Source of the DNA: Cristatella mucedo
Lineage: Eukaryota; Bryozoa; Phylactolaemata; Cristatellidae
Reading direction: 5' to 3'
DNA length: 64,000 nucleotides
Assembly: GCA_009760855.2 (NCBI GenBank)
Contig: WPIO01000051.1
Location: forward strand, 92,001-156,000
Shown here: positions 24,562-35,459 of the stretch, piece after piece
Numbering within the stretch: the stretch's first letter is position 1
Layout: the number at the start of each line of letters is the position of its first letter
Notes under the pieces: generated by a model
Databases searched by the model: none
Told to the model about the DNA's origin: nothing
The model's input: only the letters and a program-made list of their open reading frames with translations
Translations under genes and position numbers: made by a program

Positions 24562-25430
24562 GAGTGGCTCGAGCTTCCGGTGCACAGGTCCTCGCACGGT
24601 GGCGAGAACGACGTTTTGTGCACTATCGAGAGCGACCGTCGGCAGGCGTGCGCCGTCGTCGGTCTGACTTCCATCGGGCCCACGTCGGTAGCTCTCGCGC
24701 GATGCCCTTGTTTAGTGGCGCTAAATGCTAAATACTCTCCCTTCAAACGATGCACTTTGGAGCGAATGAGCGCAGCCGCTGGTGAGGCTTTGAGGATGTT
24801 CGCTGCTGTTCGCTCGCTGTAAGGCGCCGACGCGGCTTCGCACGCAGGCGACAGCAGCACGGCAGCAGGCAGGTCGGCCGGAAGCTCGGGGTCATTAATA
24901 GCTCGCAGCATTCGCGAGTGCTAGCGAAAGCAGATTGCAAGAGGAGCTCCGTCGGCTGCTTTCCTTCGTTCATCGCATCATGTGATTATTCTGCCTCTGC
25001 GCGCTGCTCACAACTGCCGGCGGCGTGGTTCTTCGGCAACAAGCGACTTGATGCACGCATTTTACGAGAGTCATACGTCCTAGAAAGCGCTCGACTAGGC
25101 GAAAGACACTCGCGGGATGACCGAATCGACTGGCGTGCGAGCGCTCCACCTCACATCCACCTCGAGATGGGCGCGACGCTCGGCACGAGCTCGCCGCCGC
25201 CGCCGCACTTCTCCGAGTCTATTCCACGCTCATCACTCGTAGGCCACAGCCAGCCACCGTCGTCGCCGCCGCCGCCGCCGCCACCGCTGCATGGCGCTCG
25301 AAGGCGTCGGCGGCTGTGGCCGCAGCGATTGTGAGGCGCGCAACTTGCCCCCTTTTCCGGTGTCTGACACCTTGTTCGCGAGGCGAGGCGCGGCGCGAAC
25401 ACCCTGGCGCGGTCTCCTGGGGAAGGTGCA

Positions 25431-25439
25431 CTAGCAGCG
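25431..25439 (-). CDS. TnI: Candidate last troponin I coding exon (CGC TGC TAG)
   Basis: A strong acceptor lies on the minus strand at 25440-25441, preceded by a T-rich tract (about 25442-25485) ending TGTTTCATAG. In the required phase 0 the exon reads Arg-Cys-stop, which would end the protein ...EPERC. It is the best terminal acceptor near the gene, but no clear AATAAA follows, so it is a guess. Confidence 0.28.
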   Translation of the reverse strand, partial: RC

Positions 25440-25771
25440 CTATGAAACAGTCATCAGAAATCGTCAAGAACAAAAAAAAACAATTTACAAAGCTTCCGGG
25501 TTCACACCAAGGCCGACTTGGGAGCGTTCGCAAAGTGCTGCTGCTGCAACTGCCGACGATGTCCTACGTCTCGCGGCCACCGAGCGACCGCTGCAGATGT
25601 AGATTCAGCCGCCGTCGCGAATCACGCCTGATTGATAGAAAACGAAACCCGAAACCGAATGCACCTCGAAACTGTCGTAACTATCCGCAGCGCTGCTGCT
25701 GCAGCAGCCGTCGCCAGCAGCACCCGGGCGGTGCGGCGCGGAGAAAGTGCCGCGGGCGCGCGCGCTCTCAC

Positions 25772-25904
25772 CTCGGGCTCAGCCTGCTGTTCGCCCGACG
25801 CTGCCGCCTCGTCGTCGAGTGCGTACTTGGACTTTCCAGTCGACTTGAGCTCGGTGCGGAAGCCGGCGGCCAGGTCCTGATTCTTCTTCTCGTACTTGGC
25901 CAGC
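25772..25904 (-). CDS. TnI: Troponin I exon, C-terminal region
   Basis: The acceptor is CGCCGAAG, with a poor pyrimidine tract, and the donor is GAG|GTGAGAG. The exon completes a Lys codon and then gives 44 codons, LAKYEKKNQDLAAGFRTELK to GEQQAEPE. The match to TESKL.K...K...FR..LKS in scallop is clear. A stop must follow in another exon. Confidence 0.9.
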
Positions 25905-28432
25905 CTTCGGCGAGAGTGTACGCGAGTCATTCGCAGCGCGTGCGAGGCTGAGCGACGCTGAATGGCGTGCGCCCACCGCCGGCGCAAGCACGCCGCCGCC
26001 GGCGCAAGCACGCCGCCGCCGGCGCAAGCACGCCGCCGCCCGCCGCCCGCCGCCCGCCGCCGCCCGCCGCCCGCCGCCGCCGCCGCCGCTGGCATCCTCG
26101 CGGCCCCGAAAGAAATAAAGATGGGCAACCGCCGCGCACTATTACTTGCTCTCGGTCTTGGAAATCTTCTTGAGTACCGGCTTGACGCTGAAATGGAGTA
26201 AAATGAATGGTCAGCACTCACAGCGCATTTTACGTAAGGTCGTCGAGCTCGTCGGGAAGCGCGGAAATAAAACAAAAGCGGAAGTCAGATGGACGGTGGG
26301 ATTGCCCGGCTTGGTTTGGCCGTGCAGCGCCGTTGAACGACAGCGGCAGTAGGACGGCTACGGTGCGCGATACACTCACAATTTGCCCTTGACGTCGTTG
26401 ACCTTGAGCGTGAGCTCGTTAATCTAAACGAAGAGGACTATAGTTACGTCTGAAGCGGTCGCGTTTTCAGCGAAGGCGGGCGCGAGCTCAACCTCGAGAC
26501 TAGGCTCGGCCGTCGGGCATGAAACGTCGGAGCTCGCTCGGGGAGGCGCGTCCAACGAGCGACAGCAGCTGGCCCTCGAACCTCGAGATCTTGCTTGCGG
26601 ACCTTCTGCTCCAGCTCGTACTTTTCGTCCTCCAAGTGTGCAATCTTGTCGTGAATTTGCTTGCATAGTCTATCCAGTTCCGCTGCAGCGAAGCGCGCGG
26701 ACAAAATGGCAGCGGATGCAAAGGGCGTCCTCGGCCGCGAACCGACGCGCCGCCGTTTCTCCTGCCTCTTCGCGGGCCGCAGCGCGACGAATGCGTGCGC
26801 CGTGCTCCAGATCTGCCGCCCCCCCCCCTCAGGGCCGAGCGGCTCAGGCCGGGCTCAGGCCCCTTCAGGGCCGGCTGCGCTCGAGCCGACGCGCTTCCGC
26901 GAGGGCTTGCGGGCGGCATCCGGAGAGCGAGAGACCGGCGCCTTTGGCGCACGGTCGCAAACGCCGCCGCTCTCGCTCTCGCGGTCCTACCTGCTCCGAG
27001 GCCGTCCAGCTTGAGCGGCTGCACTCGCTGCTTGATGGCGTTCTCCTTCTCCTCCAGCTTCTTCTGAGCCTGAATGCGCATCTCCTCGGCCGCCTTCTCC
27101 ATGATGATTTTCTGCAACGGCGCCGCCCGTTCAGCTCACAATGTTTCACTCAGCTCACAGTTCACTCAATCAGCAAACGAAGCCGGCAGTCGTCGCCGGA
27201 GGCGGCGGCGACCAGGCGGCGGCGGCGGCGGCGACCACTGACTCGAGGCGGCGCAGTGAGCGAGTGGCCCCTTCGAGCGCCGGCTCCAGCGCCCCGCCGC
27301 CGCCGCCGGCGCCGCCGCCGCCGCCGCTCCAGGCTCCAGGCGTCGGGCTCCGCGCGCCGCCCGAGCGGTCGCCGTCAGTTGGGCGGTTCTGGGATGTGGC
27401 GCGCTTCGGTCGAAGGGCGCCCTTACCTTGAGCACCTTTCTCTTTTCCGGTGAAAGACCGCCGAGACCTTTCTTGCCCTTTTTCTTTGCCTCCTTCTCCT
27501 TTTGAAGGCGTTCCTAAAGATTGCCAGCGTCGACCTTCGCTCGAGCTCGGGTGCGCACTCGCCGCGCATTAGCAGACCGCAGGCCATGGCGGCAGCGGCG
27601 CGCGCAGAAGCGGCGCGCTAGAGCGAAGCGCAGCGAAGCCTCTTTTGCCTCTTCTTCTTTGGCCAGTCTCTCGGCTTCTTCCTTCTTCCGCTGCTCCTCC
27701 GCCTCCTTTTCCTGCGAGAGCACATGCTCGCGTCAAATCGAATCCAATCGGCCAGCACGCGGCCGGCGCCAGAGCCGCTGCGCCGCCGCTCGAAGGCGCG
27801 CGCGGCGACCTCCGGGGGGGGGGGCCCCCATCTCCTACTCGGTCGATCGCCGGTGCCTCTTTGCCCGCATTCCGCACCGCCACGATCACGCTTACGCGGC
27901 TCGGGTTTCGGCGCGTCGAAGCGGCGGCTGCGAGCGGGCGGGCGGGCGGGCGGGGGGGGGGGCGAGCGAGCGAGCGAGCGCGAACGGCGAGCAAGTGCTC
28001 GACCGAGCTGGCGCTCACCCGCTGGCGACGCTCCTCTTCCTCTAGCCTCCTGCGCTCCGCCTCCTCCTCCTCCTGCTGCTGCTGCTGCTGTCGCCGACGC
28101 CTGTCAGCCTCGTCGCGGCGGCGCTGCTGCTCCTGCTCCTCCTCCCGCTGGCGCCGCTCCTGCTCCGCCTCTTCCTCGCGGCGGCGCTGCTGCTCCTGCT
28201 CTTCATCGTTCTGGCGCCGCTCCTGCTCCTCGCGAGCTCGGCGAGACTGCAGCGCGCGCGGCAGAGAGCGATCGCAGCAGCGCACGGCGCGCAGCGGCCG
28301 CGGGCTCCGTCGGAGAGCTGGCGCGCGCGCTGGCGCGCGAGCGAGCGAGCGGCGAGCTTGCCGCGCGCGAGTAGCAGCCACACTTACGTCGCTAGCCGCC
28401 TTTGCAGACGAGTCGTCCTCGGAAGCCGCCGC
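25772..28432 (-). CDS. TnI: Troponin I gene, molluscan-type (nine exons resolved)
   Basis: Troponin I is the inhibitory subunit of the thin-filament troponin complex. It blocks actin-myosin interaction until calcium loads troponin C. Nine minus-strand exons join in frame, giving 288 residues, close to the ~290 of scallop troponin I as I recall it. Residues about 1-112 form a Glu/Arg/Gln-rich extension typical of molluscs. Next come the troponin C-binding start (KKGLGGLSPEKRKVLKKII), the troponin T-binding coiled coil (LEDEKYELEQKVRKQDLE), INELTLKVNDVKGKF with the conserved inhibitory region FVKPVLKKISKTESK, and a charged C-terminus. Every junction restores the frame (phase 0, 1 or 2 as required). 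All introns are 135-315 bp. The initiator exon is not certain, and the stop is probably in a tiny exon at 25431-25439. Each exon is listed separately. Confidence 0.93.
25975..26095. repeat. 20-bp GC-rich minisatellite inside a troponin I intron
   Basis: Three tandem copies of GCGCAAGCACGCCGCCGCCG run into CCG/CCCGCC repeats. They fill most of the intron between the inhibitory-region exon and the C-terminal exon. Confidence 0.85.
26146..26187 (-). CDS. TnI: Troponin I exon, inhibitory region, 42 bp
   Basis: The acceptor is CCATTTCAG and the donor AA|GTAATA. With the split Phe codon it gives FVKPVLKKISKTES plus two bases of Lys. This is the actin/troponin C-binding inhibitory segment. Basic residues Lys, Lys, Lys flank Val-Leu as in other invertebrates. 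Confidence 0.94.
26380..26423 (-). CDS. TnI: Troponin I exon, 44 bp
   Basis: The acceptor is CTTCGTTTAG and the donor TT|GTGAGT. It encodes INELTLKVNDVKGK plus two bases of a Phe codon. INELTLKVND is essentially identical to molluscan troponin I. Confidence 0.94.
26582..26682 (-). CDS. TnI: Troponin I exon, troponin T-binding coiled coil
   Basis: The acceptor is GCTGCAG. The exon takes one base from upstream and then 33 codons, ELDRLCKQIHDKIAHLEDEK to VRKQDLE. This matches the family's heptad region that pairs with troponin T. The donor GAG|GTTCGA is weak, with only GT conserved, although the exon boundary is fixed by the protein. Confidence 0.92.
26991..27111 (-). CDS. TnI: Troponin I exon, first binding helix
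   Basis: The acceptor is CGTTGCAG and the donor GCAG|GTAGG. It encodes KIIMEKAAEEMRIQAQKKLE and onward to LDGLGA, with one extra base that completes the next exon's first codon. It continues the PEKRKVLK-KIIMEKAAEE helix of the family. Confidence 0.93.
27427..27513 (-). CDS. TnI: Troponin I exon, start of the conserved core
   Basis: There are 29 codons between a CAATCTTTAG acceptor and a CAAG|GTAAGG donor, phase 0 at both ends. It encodes the conserved KKGKKGLGGLSPEKRKVLK segment that precedes the first troponin C/T-binding helix. Confidence 0.93.
27649..27711 (-). CDS. TnI: Troponin I exon with a probable GC donor
   Basis: The acceptor is CTCTCGCAG. The 21 codons encode EKEAEEQRKKEEAERLAKEEE. 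No GT donor occurs where the frame needs one. GAG|GCAAAA does, matching the AG|GCAA core of GC-AG introns and giving phase 0 into the next exon. Reading on would give a Cys/Arg-rich run ending in a stop just before the next exon. Confidence 0.7.
28019..28246 (-). CDS. TnI: Troponin I exon encoding the Glu/Arg/Gln-rich extension
   Basis: There are 76 codons between a GCTGCAG acceptor and a CGG|GTGAGC donor, phase 0 at both ends. The peptide is almost wholly Glu, Arg and Gln, built of repeats such as EQEQQRRREEEAEQERRQRE, and includes six Gln in a row. It should be a single charged helix. The plus strand of this exon is CTC/CTG-rich. Length variation between alleles is likely because the repeat is imperfect. 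Confidence 0.85.
28388..28432 (-). CDS. TnI: Troponin I exon, 15 codons
   Basis: It lies between a CACTTGCAG acceptor and a textbook donor, GAC|GTAAGT. It encodes AAASEDDSSAKAASD, a short acidic piece of the N-terminal extension. Both ends are phase 0, so it could be skipped without a frameshift. Confidence 0.7.
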
Positions 28433-28617
28433 CTGCAAGTGGCGCAGGAAATGCAGGCGCCTCGCGTCGCCGAGCGGCTCTCGCGAAACGCTCGACGCAG
28501 CCCTCTGCTCCTCCGCCACAGGCGAGCTCACCCCGCCGTGCGGATAGCGAGCGTCTCGCCGCCCAAGCGCGAGCGCTTTAGCGTAGCGCTCGGCGTGGTG
28601 GCGGAGGCGCAACTCAC

Positions 28618-28706
28618 GGGTGCCCTGCTAGGGGCGGACTCGGCCGGCACTGCGCCACTGTCTTCTTCGTCGCCCCTTCTTCGTCGGGAGCGTCTTTCCG
28701 AGGCCT
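28618..28706 (-). CDS. TnI: Candidate troponin I N-terminal exon
   Basis: A consensus donor (CACCC|GTGAGT) sits at 28617 and an ACAG acceptor at 28707-28708. The enclosed 89 bp read in one frame as a mixed acidic/basic peptide ending DSGAVPAESAPSRAP, which leaves phase 0 as the next exon requires. No initiator ATG is visible, and another donor (GGG|GTGAGC near 28532) competes, so this exon is tentative. Confidence 0.3.
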
Positions 28707-28948
28707 CTGTCGGGGCCGCCGCGGCAGCCGTTGCGTCGCCACCTCCGCTGCGGATCGAAGAGCGGACGAAGTGCGCCTCGTTGTGAAAGCAGCGACGGCG
28801 TGTGGACCAAGCGACCGAGCCCGGCCAGACAGCTCAAGCCAACTGCCTAAACGCGTCCCGGCTCCCGCGAAGGGCGCTATTAGGCGCGCTGAGCTGGGTG
28901 AACACGATAGCAAATCGACGTCTCGTAGAGGCGGCGGCGCAAATAGTA

Positions 28949-30506
28949 ATGATAATAATAAAAATAATATTGTACTTGATAAAGCGCCCCCAGGGAACTT
29001 AATCTCTTTCTAGGCGCTTTACATTTGCTGCAAAGGGAATTGCAATGAAATGGTAAGTAAAATCATGCTTGAAAAACAAACAAAATGAATAACATGGTTA
29101 GGGGTGACATGCACAGGGTCAGCATGCAAATGTGGTTAGTGGCAGCATGCGCAGTGTCAGCACGTATAAGCACGTGAAGGACGAATCACAGGGACCCACT
29201 AAATGCTGTCCTAAATAGGTGTGTTTTTAAGTTCCTTTTAAATGTGGTCAGGTCAGGGGATGTTCTGACGCAGGTCAGGAGGGAGTTCCAGGCTTTGGGA
29301 GCATACGAACTAAATGCACGGTCTCCAAAGGATTTGAGGATTTGAGGTCAATTTGATTTGAGGTTGATTGAAAGGATTGAGGAAAGGAGATTTTGATTCA
29401 GAGGATTTGAGGATTGTGCGAGGTATTTCTAGACTGTTGGATTCCGAAAAGCGGGTGGTACGATGCTTGGCCTGATGGGGGAGTATGTCGGAGAGATAGG
29501 CTGGAGTCATAGAATGAAGGGACCTAAAAGTGAGCGACGAAACCTTGAAGTCAATCCGTTGCTTGACTGGTAGCGAGTGCAGGTCGGCGAGAAGTGGAGT
29601 AATGTGGCAACTGCGACGCTCACGACAGACAAGCCTAGCTGCCGAGTTTTGCACCAGCTGCAATCGCCTGATCGCGCATGCTGGTAGGCCAGTAAGCAGT
29701 GTGTTGCAGAAGTCGAGACGAGATGTCACGAATGCATGGACCAACTTAGACGTGGTATCCTTATCTAAACAAGCCCAAATTTTAGCAATATTATGAAGCT
29801 GAAAATAGGCAGATTTGACCGTGGAGCTGATATGGTCGTCTAATGAGAGGTCGCTTTGGAATATGACACCTAGATTTTGAGCTGATTCGACAGGAGATAT
29901 GCTGGCAGAGCCAATTTTGAGCGTCAGCCTTTCCAATTTGTGAATCACACTGGGTTTGCCCATAACTAGTAAGTTACTTTTGTCATCGTTTAGTTTAAGA
30001 AAATTTGCTGCCATCCATGTGCGGATGTCATCAATGCATGCAGCAAGTGAGTTGAGAGAATTTGAGGTGCTCGAAGGCTGGGAGGGATCAAAGCAAATGT
30101 ACAACTGAGTGTCATCCGCATAGAAGTGAAAGCCTAGATTGTGCTTGGCAATTACATCAGCAAGAGGGAGAGTATAAACCGTGAAAAGAACCGGACCTAG
30201 CACTGAGCCCTGAGGTACTCCATATTTCAGAGGTACTTCAGATGATCTTTGTCCATTCACGTCAATACTCTGGAGTCTCCCACTGAGATAGGACCTGAAC
30301 CACTGCAGAGCAGTGCCAGTGATGCCCAGGCGAGATGAGTGACGCTCTAGAAGAACTTTGTGATCGATGGTGTCAAAAGCTGCCGAAAGATCAAGCAAAA
30401 CAAGCAGAGACACTCTACCCATGTCTGCATTCCTAAGTAGGTCGCTGTATACCCTAAGCAATGCTGACTCTGTGGAGCGATTAGCTCTAAAGCCGGACTC
30501 CAAATC
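28949..30506 (-). mobile_element. 5'-truncated L2/CR1-like LINE with open RT frame
   Basis: The 3' tail (minus strand, ending at 28949) contains the AAGCGCC...GGCGCTTT hairpin-type end and ATT-type repeats. Going 5', a frame stays open from the truncation point at about 30506 down to 29310. It carries [44 protein letters not shown] (catalytic Asp-Asp near 30113-30116) and the C-terminal CRERRSCHIT domain. The endonuclease half is missing. A local expansion of GGATTTGA near 29334-29410 replaces the normal C-terminal end. Upstream of 30506 the frame runs into unrelated GC-rich DNA. Confidence 0.9.
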
Positions 30507-30896
30507 ACGCAGCGGCGGCGCAGCGTACAGCTTCGCTTCGCTCGATGCACGCCCGGAAGTAGCGTGGCTCGAGCGGCCAGAGGCCAGCGTGCTACTTCCA
30601 GCGGCGAATGCCACGCGCAGCGAAGCAGCGATGGCCAGCGCAAAGAAACAAGCGGCACATCGGCATGAGGAATATATAGCACATAATAACTTATACTATA
30701 TGTACGTATATATTATTTAATCACGTGGGCGAGTGCCCGGGTCTATAAACGCATTAAGCGGTAGTCGGTCATTTGATATATGTCGAGCTGCAGCGACTGG
30801 CTCGTTAACTAAAGAGTCCAGTGACATAAAATTACTGAGGCAAAACCAAAGTCTATATACAGTGTAGAGTATGTGCAAGTATATACGTATACACAA

Positions 30897-30976
<80 letters not shown>

Positions 30977-33776
30977 ATATATATATATAATTATTTAAAT
31001 CTAGGTAATTTTGAAGTGCTTACTTCCACAAACGGAAGCCATTGCTGATTCCGTGGACAGAGCTGTACAAGGGAAAGTGGACATACGCAATATAAAGGAG
31101 AATGAAAAAATGCGCTCACATAAGAGAAAACCAAATTCCATTGGAAAAATCAGGGTAAGAAACAAAAAGTGAGAATGAATTAAACTTTGTCAGTGATAGA
31201 TCTGGAACGAAAGAGCAAAGCACGCAGTGCAATGCATAGCTAAATATCGCAGATAGCAACGAGAGAAGCAAAATAGAAAAAGCCACTCGGCGTCGGACTA
31301 AAGAACAAAAAAAAAATACGTTTTTTTGCGTTGGCAACAGTCAAGCCTAGTTTGGACGAAGAGTCTGGCTTCCTACTTGATTCCTACCGCGAGTGCTTTT
31401 TTATGAGGCACTCTGAGCTCAAAGTTAAAAAAATCAGATTTTGAGGTGGCGAGCAGTAAAGGCCCTAGCGGACAGGTTTCATTCTACCGGCAATCGCGTT
31501 GGTGAACCGAGGCCGTAAAGAAACGATGCAGCTATCCCATGAGCGCCCAGTGGGTGGAGCGAGTACGTAGCAAGACTTGGAGCAAGGCCGTCGTCTAATC
31601 CTCCGACAAACAGAAAGATCCAAGTAAGAATCGAGTAGGTTAGAAGCAGGAAGAGAAGCACGACTTGCTGCGTCTACACTAGGCTTAACGGATACGGATG
31701 CAGTGCACAGGTGCAGCAGGCGCGCGAAGCCGCGGCTGAGCCGCAGCTTCGGACTCAAGATCGCGGGCGGATGGCAGGCGGCGTGCAATTTAAGCAAAAT
31801 CGTGCGATCGCCATACGCGCGCGCGCGCACGCGCACGCTGTAACGCTGTCGTTTCCAGCTCAAGGCGAGATTGCATGGCAACCGACATCCGAAAATGCAG
31901 CCGCAATCTCGCCGCCGTCCGAAAGTCGACCGCCGGTGTCAGCAGACGCTGCTCGCAGACGCTGCTCGCAGACGCTGCTCGAAGACGGACGGGCTGGTAG
32001 CGGAGCGCCTGAGCGGAGCACCTGCGAGTTTCGCCTCGCTGCCGCCAGGCGAAATTCGTGGCCTCTTGGCCTGCTCTCCCGAGTCGAGTCCGAGAGCGCG
32101 CGGCGGCAGTACGGCGAATCGGCAATCAGACGCCGTTTACGTAACGACCCTCGCCGGCCGCACTGGCCGGGCGGGATTACGCCCACTCTCGGGGTCGCAG
32201 AGGGCGTGTGCCCCAACTTCCGGTGAATTGGCGTGCGGCGGAGGCGGCGGCGGCTGCCTCGTACCGGAGCTGCGCGAGAATTGCTCTGCCTTGACCAGCA
32301 GCGCCACGCTAGACCGCATCAGACAGGCTTAGTTAAGACTGCCTACGTCATTGCTGACGCCCCTTTGACTACCCATCGTCTTAGCCTTAGGCGGAGACGA
32401 GGCCCCAGCCAGCATTTGTAAGCCCTGCAGCTGGCAATCCTATGCTGCCTGCAGGCAGGGAGTGGGAGTGACGGGAGCCTCTGTGGCCTCATTCTTCTTC
32501 TTCATCTTCTATGTAAATGAGACTGCTGAATCAGCTAACCCACGCTTTGCTTTACTTAGATAAATGGATTAGGAGCGATGGATTAGACTATTAGGACGGA
32601 TAAATTAGGAACAGCTGTCGATGGGAAGCTTAGGCGTGCCTTTACCGTCGACCTGTCGGGGCACACTCGTTGAGAGTTTTTTCGAAGCCCTTGTCCTTGT
32701 AAGGAACGTGTGCTTCAAACTGTAGGAGAAGCCACGTAAACGCAAATGGAATGTCAAAAACCCTAACCAACTTGTGACTGGCTTGTGTCAGAAAGTACTT
32801 TACAAAAGATCAGTGCTAGGAGTGTAAGGAGCTGTAGCAGCTAGCTCTCAATTGGTAGAGCCGTGCTCTTGAGTTGCAAGCTAAATCAATGCATCACTGC
32901 TCCTCGCTGGCGCCAGCTGTCGCGTACAGCAGCCCGCCGCTCTGGCACCGCAGGCATCTCGCAGGCCAAGCGAGGTGGCTAGGGAACGTGTTAGCATTAT
33001 TTGATAACATTATTATTATTATTTATTAACCTTATTTGATTGGAATTCAGGACGCCCTAGAGCAACCATTTGACGCCAACCCCACTCCAAGCGCAACGGA
33101 GCCTCAGCGGCACCGGCGACGGCAAATTCCGAGAGGACAAAGTTAGTAGAGCAACCTTACCCTTTTACGCTCTTTAGATAGGCCAGCTCGTCACTCTCGT
33201 GGTCTCCTATGCGGGACGAGCGGAGCGGAACCGATGAACAGTGACCTCGACCTTGAGTTGGCGAGTAACCTTCGGCTGCGTGCATACATACGGCTATGCA
33301 GACACGTGCCGCTGGCGTACAGCCGCAATAAGAGAGTCTGGCAGGTAATTTCCTAGATTATTTCTTTGCGACAGAGTATTGCACAGATTTACGTTCAATT
33401 TTCTAACGCTATTTTAGTGAAGAAGAGCTTTAATAACGCATTCAAGGTTTGCGTAAGATTTGACCAGAATTCGTCGAATGAACTGCACCTATCGCCCACT
33501 GAGAGCATCTCTCGGAGTTTGCCCAAGAGATAGCACACATTGTACGCACGGCAGAATACCCCCCCCCCGATTGAACCTTTTCTTTTGGTAGCAACATTTT
33601 GGTATGGCGTGGAGCGCGCTGCGCGCGAAAGAAGTGGAAAGCTTCTTTCGCCAGGCTTTGTTCTGGCAAGCACGCCGTGGCAAGTTTCATCGGGCACTTT
33701 TGGGCAGGCGTAATAATCCTCAACTAATCCTAAAAACAGTAGTACTAAATATCATATTTATGTTATAATTCCTATC
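30507..33776. other. Intergenic DNA with several minor features
   Basis: It contains a CA/TA microsatellite (separate entry) and a 3x direct repeat of GCTCGCAGACGCT-type units at about 31950-31985. A tRNA-like stretch with a good D-arm (TAGCTCTCAATTGGTAGAGC, about 32840-32859) has no credible anticodon arm or T-arm. A minus-strand frame of 100 codons (33697-33395, ending FTKIALEN) is unrecognised and abuts a run of nine or more C. No gene can be supported. Confidence 0.35.
30895..30989. repeat. CA/TA composite microsatellite
   Basis: CA repeats at about 30903-30932 pass into TA-rich repeats to about 30989. Confidence 0.95.
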
Positions 33777-33850
33777 ATTATTAAGATATTTATATAGCAC
33801 CCTTCGGGAGCTAAACCTCTTTTTAGGCACTCTGCAAATGCTGCAAAGGA
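33777..33850 (-). mobile_element. LINE/SINE 3'-tail fragment
   Basis: The segment TATATAGCACCCTTCGGGAG, then CTAAACCTCTTTTTAGGCAC and CTGCAAATGCTGCAAAGG, matches the minus-strand layout of the LINE 3' end (tail plus TTTGCTGCAAAGG). Nothing of the coding region remains. Confidence 0.6.
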
Positions 33851-34000
33851 TTTTGCGTGCGAACGCTTGTGGACAGGTCAATACGCTTGCCGGCATTTCA
33901 CAAGCTCGCTAAGACTGCCAGCTTGCACTGCGACGCTCTTTTGAGACTCGATAGGGGTTACAGCGGAGCTTTCGCAGCGTCCTTGGGCATGGGAAGCAGT

Positions 34001-34040
34001 CGGCCAGAGCAGTGCTGGGTGCTCAGCGCTGCTCTGGCCG
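34001..34040. other. Hairpin, 17-bp stem with one mismatch
   Basis: 34001-34017 pairs with 34024-34040 across a 6-base loop. One T:G position is the only departure from perfect complementarity. Confidence 0.9.
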
Positions 34041-34750
34041 AGCGGCACTCGCACGCCTGACGCTGTGCGCACGAAGCGGAGAGCGCTCGGCGGAGCAAAG
34101 AAAAGCCCAGCGGCCCTAGCGGCAGAGGTCTGAGCCGCCGCCGCCTCTCGCGCCTCAAGCGCCTCGCTCTGCGCAGCGACGAGGTGGAACGCGAGGGCTC
34201 ACCTGTCGTAATTTGCCTGTAATAATTTGCGAGCAGACGTATTTAGGCACGCAACGACGGCGCTAGCGGCGACCTATGCAATGGCGGCGGCGGCGACGAC
34301 GCGTAGCACTCACGCTTCGGCAGCTCGGGCTCTCCTCCGTGCTTCGCGGCGTTCGTCGACAGTGGACATGTTGACAGTGAGGTCTGCAAAGCAGAGACGG
34401 AACCGCGTGGACGCGACCGCCTCGTCGGCGCGCCCAGCGCCGACGAGGCGCCACGCTTCGCTTTCGCGGCGTTGCGGCGCTCAGCAGCCGCCGCCGCCGC
34501 CGCTGCTGGCTTCCCGCTCCGAAACGCGAGCCCGTCTACCGCCATCGCCGGCGAGCGCGCATGCGCAGAGCTCGTATCTGGCAGCAGCTTCGGTTAACCA
34601 ACGCCCCGTGCAGCTTCCGGAAGCTTCCGAACTCGGACGGAACCGTAAATCGCTTGTCGAGTGCGAGCGTGCGCCGCCCTCGCGGCAATAAAGCGAGACA
34701 AAGGAGCTCGATAGGTTGAGCATCTAGCGAGCGAGCGATAGAGATAGATT

Positions 34751-34859
<109 letters not shown>

Positions 34860-35459
34860 TAACAGTACAGGGTCATCGAGGAATTGCAATCAGTCAACTC
34901 GCAAGGAAACCGAGCGGCGGAGGCGGCAGAGCTCATCAAACACCACCGCGTTCTGCAGACGAGTGGCGACGGCCGGTTTTTCAGACCTTTCACTGGAAAA
35001 CTGGGCTCCGGGCAGCCGGGAGCGGGGGGGGGGGGGCTAATTGCCGCGCGGAACTAAAACAAGCACCGTAGCATGTGCTCGCGGATCGCGCTCGCTCGCT
35101 CGCTCGCTCAGAGACGAGGCTGCTAGCCTAGCTGCGTATCCGGGTCCGCTCCTCCATACGCGCGGCCGCGACGGCTGCGCGTACGGCGATGCGCTCGCAG
35201 ATTGCTCTCGGCAGTCGCGAGCGATCGTCGGATGCCTCTGCGGCATCGCAGGGCGCGGCTTTGCCTCGATTGATTGCTTTGGCCGGTCGGGAGCGGAGCG
35301 ACGCGAGGTTGACGAGCCGCGGGCGTCCGATGCAAAAGAGACGAATCCGTCCACGCTGCCACGAAGCTGCGCCATCCTTCGCCACCACCTCTCGCGGTCC
35401 GCTCTCGGCCGCAGCGTTCGAGCGAGTGGCTCTGCGGCGGTCGCAAGGCATGTGGCCCG

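Noticed and set aside
32835-32910. tRNA gene suggested by TAGCTCTCAATTGGTAGAGC
   Set aside because: The anticodon stem does not pair and no B box or T-arm follows. It is a tRNA-derived relic at best.
33395-33697. 100-codon minus-strand frame ending FTKIALEN
   Set aside because: Amino-acid composition is plausible, but there is no recognisable family, splice site or promoter, and a poly-C run is present.
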